DNA from: Streptomyces roseochromogenus subsp. oscitans DS 12.976
GTDB lineage: Bacteria > Actinomycetota > Actinomycetes > Streptomycetales > Streptomycetaceae
DNA length: 28,316 nucleotides
Direction: 5' to 3'
Assembly (NCBI RefSeq): GCF_000497445.1
Contig: NZ_CM002285.1
Span: 9,612,605 to 9,640,920, forward strand
The notes beneath the pieces are model-generated. The model saw only the letters and a program-made list of their open reading frames with translations. It was not told where the DNA came from and did not search any database. The position numbers were made by a program, and so were the translations under genes. Position 1 is the first letter of the stretch, and each line of letters opens with the position of its first letter. This document shows, piece after piece, positions 22,685 to 28,316 of this stretch.

Positions 22685-25600
22685 ATGTGCGGCCGCCGAC
22701 GCCGACTGCTCATTTCGCTTTCCCACGAACGATTCGAGAAACAGTTGAGAAAAATGAAACCCGGCAGTATCGCGGCGAGAACGGTCTCGCATGCGATACG
22801 CGTGCTCTGTCTGATTCTGCTGCCCATCGCACTTGCGGCCGGCCTTCTCGGGAACGCTGCCTCCCGCGCTGTGGCCGACGGCGCTCCAACCGGTGGCGGC
22901 AGTGCCGTCACCGACGAGGTGACCGACCGCGCCCGGGTACTCAACCTGTGGTCGACGGGTGGCCCCGGGGTGCGGGCCGCTGCGGAAGTCGCCCTGACCG
23001 GCAGCGAGGATGACGTACGACACTTCCTCGACACGGAGAACGACGCCGCGTTCCAGGACGAGCGCGTTGCCGTGGCACAGCTCGCCAGTGTCGGCGGGCT
23101 GAGCTTGCAGGACGCGGCCCGCAAGGCTCTGGACGGAACGCAGGACGACCTAGAGGCCTTCCTGTACGACGGCTGGCGGGATCCGTACTTCCAGGATCAG
23201 CGGGTTCAGGTCGCGCAGATCATCGATGCGGGCGGCCCGGAGGTCCGGAAGGCGGGGCAGGCTGCGCTGGACGGGACGCCGGGTGACATCAAGGCGTTCT
23301 TGTCGACCGGTCAGTACGATCGGCGGGCGCAGGACGAGCGGGTCGAGGTCGCGCAGATCATCAGCGTAGGCGGCTCTAACGTGGTGGCGGCGGGCCGGAT
23401 CGCGTTGAACGGTTCGGCGGACGACATCCATCAGTTCTTGGAAGTCGGCCAGTATGTAGCGCGTGCCCGTGATCAGGAGCACGCCACGGTCGCCCAGCTG
23501 GCGGCGCAGGCCACGAAGGCCGGCAGCAAGGCGGCGGCCCAGACCAAGGCCGCCAAGGACGCCTCCGTGCGTGCCGTGAAGGCGGCGAATCTCGCCAAGG
23601 CTGCCGCACAGAAGGCGGCGGCCCAGACCCAGGCCGCCAAGAACGACTCCCTGCAGGCCGCTTCAGCGGCCGGCCGGGCGGCGTCGGCGGCCAAGCAGGC
23701 CGCGGAAGCCGCGCAGGAGGCGATCGACGCGGCGGCCGCCGCCAACAACTCCGCACGGCTGGCGGCCAGCGCCGCTCAGCAGGCTGCTTCGGCGGCGGTG
23801 GGTGCCGCGCAGGCAGCAGCCCAGGCGCAGAGTGCGGCTGCGGATGCGGCCAATGATGCGGGCAAGGCTTCCGCAGCGCGTAAAGCGGCCGAGGACGCCC
23901 GTACCGCGGCCAAGGGTGCGCGGCTGGCGGCGGACGCGGCCACACAGGCCGGCAACGCGGCCAGCGAGGCGGGCAATGCCGCGAAGGCCGCCGCCGATGC
24001 CGGCACCAACGCCGACGCCGCCGCGGACGCGGCCGACCAGGCCAACACCTACGCCACCCAGGCCGGCGTCCACTCCAGCGAGGCCGGCGTGGAGGCAGCC
24101 GCCACCCACCGCCATGCGCAGGAGGCCAACCGCGCCGCGAACGCGGCCGCAGCACTGGCCGCAGAGTCGGCAAGTGCGGCGAACGACGCGCGGGATGCGG
24201 CCAATAACGCGGCCGCACATGCGGACAACGCCGCGAAGGACGCCGATGACGCGGCCAAGCACGCTGGCGAAGCAGCCACGGCTGCCAAGCAGTCGGCGGC
24301 GCATGCCAAGGCCGCCCAGGACGCGGCCGACGCCGCTACCGCGGCCGTCGCCAAGGCGCAGAAGACCCACGCCACCGCCGTCAAGATCGAGACGGAGGAG
24401 CTGACCGAGAGCACCAACGCCGGCATCGCGCAGGCCAAGGACCTCAAGGCCCAGCAGGACCAGCGAGCAGCCGCGGACACGGCGGCTGCCCAGCAGATCA
24501 AGGACACCGACGCGCAGGCGAAGAGCCTGGCCGCGCAGTCCGCACAGTCCGGAGCCGACCCCAAGACCATCGCCCCGGCCGGCCGCAAGGTCGCGCTGGC
24601 GACGATGCAGACCGGCGGCGCGTGGAGCAGGGGCGCCGCCGAGGTGGCCCTGACCGGCACTGACCAGGATGTCGTCGACTACCTCACCACCCGCCGCACG
24701 CAGGGCGCCCAGCAGGACGACCGCTACCGCGTGCAGACCCTGGCCCAGGAGAGCTCCCTGGCCTCGGTACGCAGTGCCGCCGAGGAAGTGCTCAAGGGCA
24801 GTGACGATCAGGTCTCGGCGTTCCTGGCCACCGGGCAGTACGAGGCCGGGGCGCAGGACTTCCGGGTGGCCATCGCCCAGATCATCAACGCCGGCGGACC
24901 GGTGGTGCAGCAGACCGGCCGGGCCGCACTGGACTCAGGCGACCCGCAGAAATACCGCCAGTTCCTCACCACCGGCCAGTACCAGGCGCGTACCCAGGAC
25001 GAACGCGTTCGCGCCGCCCAGCTCGCCGACCCCAAGAACAACGGCAGCGGCCCGCAGGTGAAGTCCGCGGCCCGGATCGCCCTGGAGGGCCCCGATGACC
25101 TGCTGGACCAGTTCATCCAGGTCGGCCAGTACAAGGCCCAGCGCCAGGACTACCTCGGCGCCACCCACACCGCGCAGATCGCCCAGCTGATCGCGGACGC
25201 CGCCGGCATCGCGGCCACCGCCCAGCAGAATGCCGCCCAAGCCCACAAGGCCGCCGCCAACGCGGTCAGGGCTCAAGACCAGGCAGCCGACTGGGCCAAG
25301 AAAGCCGACGCCTCCGCCAAGCAGGCCAAGGGCTACGCCGACCAGGCCGCCAAGTCCGCCAAGGACGCGCAGGCCTCCGCCGACCAGGCAGCCGACTCCG
25401 CCCACACCGCCGCCAAGGCCGCCGCCTCCGCCAACCAGGCCGCGAGCGACGCGGCCACCTCCGCCCTCGACGCCGCCGGCTCCGCCCAGTGGGCCCAGGC
25501 CTCCGCCAGCGCCGCCTACACCGCCGGACAGCAGGCCCGTGCCTCCGAACTCGCGGCCGGCAAGGACTCCAAGGCCGCCGACCAGGCTTACAAGGACGCC

Positions 25601-26803
25601 TTCCAGGCGGCTGTGGAGAAGAAGGAGGCCGAACGCAAAGCCGCCGAGAAGGACACCGGGAGCCAGGCCGAAGCACGCTACCGCTGCGGCATGCTCGGTT
25701 GCGACCCCGTGGAACACCCGGCCCGCTATTGCCAGCACAACGAGGTGCTGTGCGACCTCGCCTCCATGGGCCCCGGCGCCGGGGTCGCGGCCGAAGAGCT
25801 GTGGAGCGTGGAGAAGGACCTCCTCGGTCTCGGACAACTCGACGCCTGCAAGGGCGGCGACGCCGTGGCCTGCCTCCAGCTCGGCGAGGACCTCCTCCTC
25901 AGCTCGAAGTTCAAGTACCTCGAACGCGGAATGGAAGCGCTGCAGGACCTGAGGCTCCGGCGGTACCTCAAAGCGAGCTGTACGCAGTGCTTCCCGGCCG
26001 GGACCAAGGTCCTCATGGCCAACGCCAGTACCAGGAACATCGAGACCGTCCAGTCGGGCGACACGGTCCTCGCGACGGACCCGCTCACCGGCCGCACTGC
26101 GCCTCGCAGGGTCAGCCGTCTCATCATCACCGACGGCGACAAGCACTTCGATGAACTCACCATCACAACCCCGGACGGCCCCCGGAAGCTCACCGCCACC
26201 TACGAGCACCCCTTCTGGAGCCCGTCGGCACACCACTGGGTCAAGGCCCGCGACCTCACCCCCGGCAGCACGCTCCTCAGCACCGGCGGCGCCACTGCGC
26301 AGGTCAAAGCCAACCGCGCCTTCGACCAGCACATCCGCACCTACAACCTCACCGTCGACGACCTCCACACCTACTATGTGCTGGCAGGCCGCACGCCGGT
26401 GCTGGTACACAATTCCAGCTGTACCTCTTTCTCAAAGTGGTACGAGGGAGGCGGTGGAGTCATGGCAGACCTGAACGACGGCGCGTTGACCATGGCGGTG
26501 GAGCGAGGCGAAGGCTCCGTCTCAGGTGGGCAGATGTTCACCGATACCATGGAACATTTCGGCCCCGAGAACGTCACGTCGTTCCACGCCAAATGGGTTC
26601 CCGCAATGCCGACCAACCTTGATGCCTTCAATGCGAACCTCAGGGCTGGCATGTCCTACGAGGATGCGGCCGCCAAAACCTTCACCGGCCATATGGCCGG
26701 AAAGTACGGGCTGACCGTCGTGACGGTCGACAGAAGTAAGCTCGTGGGCGAGTTCGGCCACTACACCAACGCCGAACCTGTGTTTTCGCGACCTGGAGGG
26801 TAG
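22685..26803 (+). CDS. ALF-repeat/HINT polymorphic toxin
   Basis: A 1372-residue exported protein. The start is ATG 22685, or more likely ATG 22754 (MKPGSIAARTVSH), which begins a good signal peptide (LCLILLPIALAAGLLG). Order: ALF-type repeats (about 80-260; units ending DERV-x-VAQ and GGP-V-x-x-A/T-x-x-ALDG); a long Ala-rich coiled region (about 260-590); a second ALF block (about 625-820); a second Ala-rich coil (830-990); a Cys-containing linker (RYRCGMLGCDP); a HINT autoproteolytic domain, C1102 (CFPAGTKVLMA) with H1175 (TYEHPF), ending VLVHN1243; then a 129-residue C-terminal toxin. This is the classic secreted polymorphic-toxin plan in which HINT releases the toxin. The toxin itself (FHAKWVPAMPTNLDAF, YEDAAAKTFTGHMA) is not a family I can name. 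The immunity candidate follows at once. Confidence 0.85.
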   Translation: MCGRRRRLLISLSHERFEKQLRKMKPGSIAARTVSHAIRVLCLILLPIALAAGLLGNAASRAVADGAPTGGGSAVTDEVTDRARVLNLWSTGGPGVRAAAEVALTGSEDDVRHFLDTENDAAFQDERVAVAQLASVGGLSLQDAARKALDGTQDDLEAFLYDGWRDPYFQDQRVQVAQIIDAGGPEVRKAGQAALDGTPGDIKAFLSTGQYDRRAQDERVEVAQIISVGGSNVVAAGRIALNGSADDIHQFLEVGQYVARARDQEHATVAQLAAQATKAGSKAAAQTKAAKDASVRAVKAANLAKAAAQKAAAQTQAAKNDSLQAASAAGRAASAAKQAAEAAQEAIDAAAAANNSARLAASAAQQAASAAVGAAQAAAQAQSAAADAANDAGKASAARKAAEDARTAAKGARLAADAATQAGNAASEAGNAAKAAADAGTNADAAADAADQANTYATQAGVHSSEAGVEAAATHRHAQEANRAANAAAALAAESASAANDARDAANNAAAHADNAAKDADDAAKHAGEAATAAKQSAAHAKAAQDAADAATAAVAKAQKTHATAVKIETEELTESTNAGIAQAKDLKAQQDQRAAADTAAAQQIKDTDAQAKSLAAQSAQSGADPKTIAPAGRKVALATMQTGGAWSRGAAEVALTGTDQDVVDYLTTRRTQGAQQDDRYRVQTLAQESSLASVRSAAEEVLKGSDDQVSAFLATGQYEAGAQDFRVAIAQIINAGGPVVQQTGRAALDSGDPQKYRQFLTTGQYQARTQDERVRAAQLADPKNNGSGPQVKSAARIALEGPDDLLDQFIQVGQYKAQRQDYLGATHTAQIAQLIADAAGIAATAQQNAAQAHKAAANAVRAQDQAADWAKKADASAKQAKGYADQAAKSAKDAQASADQAADSAHTAAKAAASANQAASDAATSALDAAGSAQWAQASASAAYTAGQQARASELAAGKDSKAADQAYKDAFQAAVEKKEAERKAAEKDTGSQAEARYRCGMLGCDPVEHPARYCQHNEVLCDLASMGPGAGVAAEELWSVEKDLLGLGQLDACKGGDAVACLQLGEDLLLSSKFKYLERGMEALQDLRLRRYLKASCTQCFPAGTKVLMANASTRNIETVQSGDTVLATDPLTGRTAPRRVSRLIITDGDKHFDELTITTPDGPRKLTATYEHPFWSPSAHHWVKARDLTPGSTLLSTGGATAQVKANRAFDQHIRTYNLTVDDLHTYYVLAGRTPVLVHNSSCTSFSKWYEGGGGVMADLNDGALTMAVERGEGSVSGGQMFTDTMEHFGPENVTSFHAKWVPAMPTNLDAFNANLRAGMSYEDAAAKTFTGHMAGKYGLTVVTVDRSKLVGEFGHYTNAEPVFSRPGG

Positions 26804-27085
26804 GTGAGTGCCATGACGGACGAAGTGGCGGCGCTGCGAAATCTTGTGGCTGAGGGCGCAACGTTTCTGGAGGTGCTCGAATTCCTGTCCCGACGGGGCC
26901 CTCGACCCCTTACTCCTCTTGAGTTTCTCAGGGTGTTCCAGGAGGAGCTCGGAATCTCGTTCATCGAATCACGGAACATGTTGGAGTATTTCGACCCCGA
27001 CATGAAACCGATGGTCGATGCAGCGCTCATCAACGAGCGTGGGCGCCTCCTTCTGCAGAGGCGAGCCGACTGGCCGATGGAGTAA
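26804..27085 (+). CDS. Candidate immunity protein for the upstream toxin
   Basis: A 93-residue cytosolic protein (VAALRNLVAEGATFLEVLEF, later ELGISFIESRNMLEYFDPDM) whose GTG at 26804 immediately follows the toxin stop TAG at 26801-26803; GGAGGG lies at 26795-26800. ATG 26813 is a possible alternative start. Complete overlap of regulation with the toxin, small size, no signal peptide and a helical acidic character are the usual signature of an immunity protein, which binds and neutralises its toxin in the producer. I do not recognise the family, and no active-site motif is visible. A strong terminator follows directly, so toxin and immunity gene share one transcript. Confidence 0.65.
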   Translation: MSAMTDEVAALRNLVAEGATFLEVLEFLSRRGPRPLTPLEFLRVFQEELGISFIESRNMLEYFDPDMKPMVDAALINERGRLLLQRRADWPME

Positions 27086-27090
27086 CCGAA

Positions 27091-27127
27091 GGAAGGGCCG
27101 CACCGAACGTCTCGGTGCGGCCCTTCC
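27091..27127 (+). terminator. Perfect 16-bp terminator of the toxin/immunity operon
   Basis: GGAAGGGCCGCACCGA (27091-27106) and its exact complement TCGGTGCGGCCCTTCC (27112-27127) flank a five-base loop. It starts six bases after the immunity gene stop. Confidence 0.8.
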
Positions 27128-27384
27128 AACGTCGCCCATTGCTGCGGGCCGGTTCAACAAGGGCGTCGATCTTTACAAGCTGGAGACGACGCTGCCGAAT
27201 TTGAGCCCATGCTGCAAGACAACGCAATTATGTGACAAATCCACGAAGGATCACTGTGTGAGTGATGCGTTGAGCTGCTGATCTAGTGATCGTTGCGGGA
27301 TTCCTGGTCGTCGTGCCGTATTGATCTGAGCTGGGATTTCCGTGGAGGTTCAGGAGTTAAAGGGCCCTCTGAAGTGCGAGTTCA
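27128..27384. other. AT-richer spacer with mobile-element-like repeats
   Basis: No gene is seen. It contains AGTGATCGTTGCGGGAT (27285-27301), nearly repeated as AGTGATCGTTCCGGAAT at 27384-27400 (15 of 17 bases), 99 bases apart in the same orientation, of a kind often seen at insertion-sequence edges. The second copy coincides with the first codons of the next gene. Confidence 0.35.
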
Positions 27385-28299
27385 GTGATCGTTCCGGAAT
27401 GTGGTGATCGTCGAAGGATTTTTTATTGCCGGATGGATCAGCCGGAGCGAGTCTGTGCTGGTCATGGGTGGCGTGGGGGAGTGAGGTGGGCCAAGAGCGC
27501 GGCTGCGGGCGCTGCAGCGCAAATGGGAAGGCACACCGACGCGGGGGAGTGGGACATCGTGGGGGAGCAGCAGCCGGCGGGCGGGGACATCCAGGACGCG
27601 CTGGAGTGGGCACGGCTGCGTCTGACGGAGTTGGGCTTCTTCAAGACGCAGGACGGACTGCGGTGGGCAGCCGCTTACGGGCTGGTCCGGTCCGTGTGGC
27701 GCAACGGCCCGATCGAGAACGCGCATGCCTCACAGCCGACCAGTCGGCGCAAGGCATTGCACGACGGGACGATGTTCGCCCGCAACACCTGGCTCACCCG
27801 GCAGGCCTTCGACGTCCTGGGCTGCGACGACCAGTTCCGTCTCTACGAGCTGGAGGATCTGGTCCTGGACCGGGACCAGGTCTGGCCGGGATGCGAGGGA
27901 ACCCTGACGGACTTCGGCTGGGGATTCCTCGGAGACATCAAGAAGCACGCGAAACAGCGCATCGACATGCTCGCGCACCTCGAGCAGAGGCTGTCGCCGG
28001 ACGACTTCCTTGTCTTCGCCAGCGCACCTTGGTTCGGGTTCCGCGACGACCACTACGGGATGCCGAGATGGCCTGCTTGCGTGGAAGCAGCGGCGTGCCG
28101 CCTGCGCGGCGAGGACGAGGAGTTCTGGCGTGCGGAGGGCGACTGGATGGCCCGGATTGGCCCGGCGCCAGCTGCCGTCACCGCGGACCTTGAGGCAACC
28201 CGGGAACTGCTGCTGGAGTCGCCGTGGGAACTGGGTGCCAAGAACCTGGACTGGTTCGCCTGGAACCCGATCCTGCGACCACGCTGCACGCAGGCCTAG
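27385..28299 (+). CDS. Hypothetical protein
   Basis: The open frame allows 304 residues from GTG 27385; ATG 27433 and GTG 27481 are in-frame alternatives, and typical high-GC codon usage is clear only from about 27530, so the true start may be later or the 5' end may be disturbed. The conserved-looking core begins WARLRLTELGFFKTQDGLRW, with ARNTWLTRQAFDVLG, ELEDLVLDRDQVWPGCEG and GFLGDIKKHAKQRIDML following. It is Trp-rich, soluble and acidic, with no signal peptide or membrane segment. I recognise no domain or catalytic motif. The upstream repeats suggest that a mobile element once lay here. The gene stops 17 bases before the window end. Confidence 0.65.
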   Translation: MIVPECGDRRRIFYCRMDQPERVCAGHGWRGGVRWAKSAAAGAAAQMGRHTDAGEWDIVGEQQPAGGDIQDALEWARLRLTELGFFKTQDGLRWAAAYGLVRSVWRNGPIENAHASQPTSRRKALHDGTMFARNTWLTRQAFDVLGCDDQFRLYELEDLVLDRDQVWPGCEGTLTDFGWGFLGDIKKHAKQRIDMLAHLEQRLSPDDFLVFASAPWFGFRDDHYGMPRWPACVEAAACRLRGEDEEFWRAEGDWMARIGPAPAAVTADLEATRELLLESPWELGAKNLDWFAWNPILRPRCTQA

Positions 28300-28316
28300 C
28301 GTTTCCTTCGGATCAC

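Noticed and set aside
23500..25680. Alanine-rich repeats as a possible DNA repeat array
   Set aside because: The periodicity is at protein level (coiled coil and ALF repeats); the DNA units are not identical.
24935..26410. Minus-strand frame opposite the toxin gene
   Set aside because: Low-complexity Gly-rich antisense of the Ala-rich coils; no start context.

Overview
The window is very GC-rich, uses GTG starts often, and carries actinobacterial families: a 2-methylisoborneol-type terpene cyclase, an EshA/encapsulin-type remnant, RacP, ALF-repeat polymorphic toxin and trypsin-like/propeller secreted proteins. It therefore looks like Streptomyces or a close relative. The left two thirds read as an accessory zone full of insertions and decaying genes. 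The right third is a run of secreted proteins. No tRNA, rRNA or CRISPR array was recognised.

Layout. (1) 382-2758: a frameshifted TetR regulator, a scrap of an HNH-nuclease gene, an apparently intact 2-methylisoborneol synthase gene, and upstream of it a probable cyclic-nucleotide-binding encapsulin (EshA-like) gene collapsed to its two ends. The geranyl-diphosphate methyltransferase normally paired with this synthase is not in the window. (2) About 3300-14035: a nest of two-integrase (Tn554-like TnpA/TnpB) elements. An outer element (about 4216-13731) carries tnpA2, tnpB2 and a methyltransferase gene. An inner related element (about 5294-10194) carries tnpA1, tnpB1 and two cargo genes, and it splits tnpB2 at the codons for the conserved C-terminal HEHA|C-x2-C motif. 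Downstream tails of further tnpB genes lie at 4004-4215 (followed by a DUF6262/TnpC-like gene) and at 13732-13995. The elements thus appear to use the integrase gene of their own family as target. All three right ends share TAGTTCAGAGAAG, and both left ends share a CTGAAC/GTTCAG pair at fixed spacing. (3) 14036-15507: the tail of an unknown gene, a RacP-like gene, an IS5-family insertion sequence and a strong terminator. (4) 15547-16626: a protein combining a ricin-type beta-trefoil with a possible aerolysin-like pore-forming region. (5) 17169-19015: a phage- or plasmid-type cluster on the minus strand, with a small hypothetical protein, a PAPS-reductase-like protein interrupted by one in-frame amber codon, and a frameshifted Mom-like gene.

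(6) 19243-28299: secreted and surface proteins on the plus strand. These are a Cu/Zn-SOD-like lipoprotein, a small secreted protein of unknown function, a secreted trypsin-fold protein lacking two catalytic residues and ending in five propeller-like repeats, and a 1372-residue ALF-repeat/HINT polymorphic toxin. The toxin is followed, with no gap, by a candidate immunity gene and a perfect 16-bp terminator. A hypothetical gene ends the window.

The most unusual content is the self-targeting nest of integrase elements, whose inner copy has lost a catalytic arginine in TnpA. Next are the unassigned toxin/immunity pair and the lectin/pore-former-like protein.
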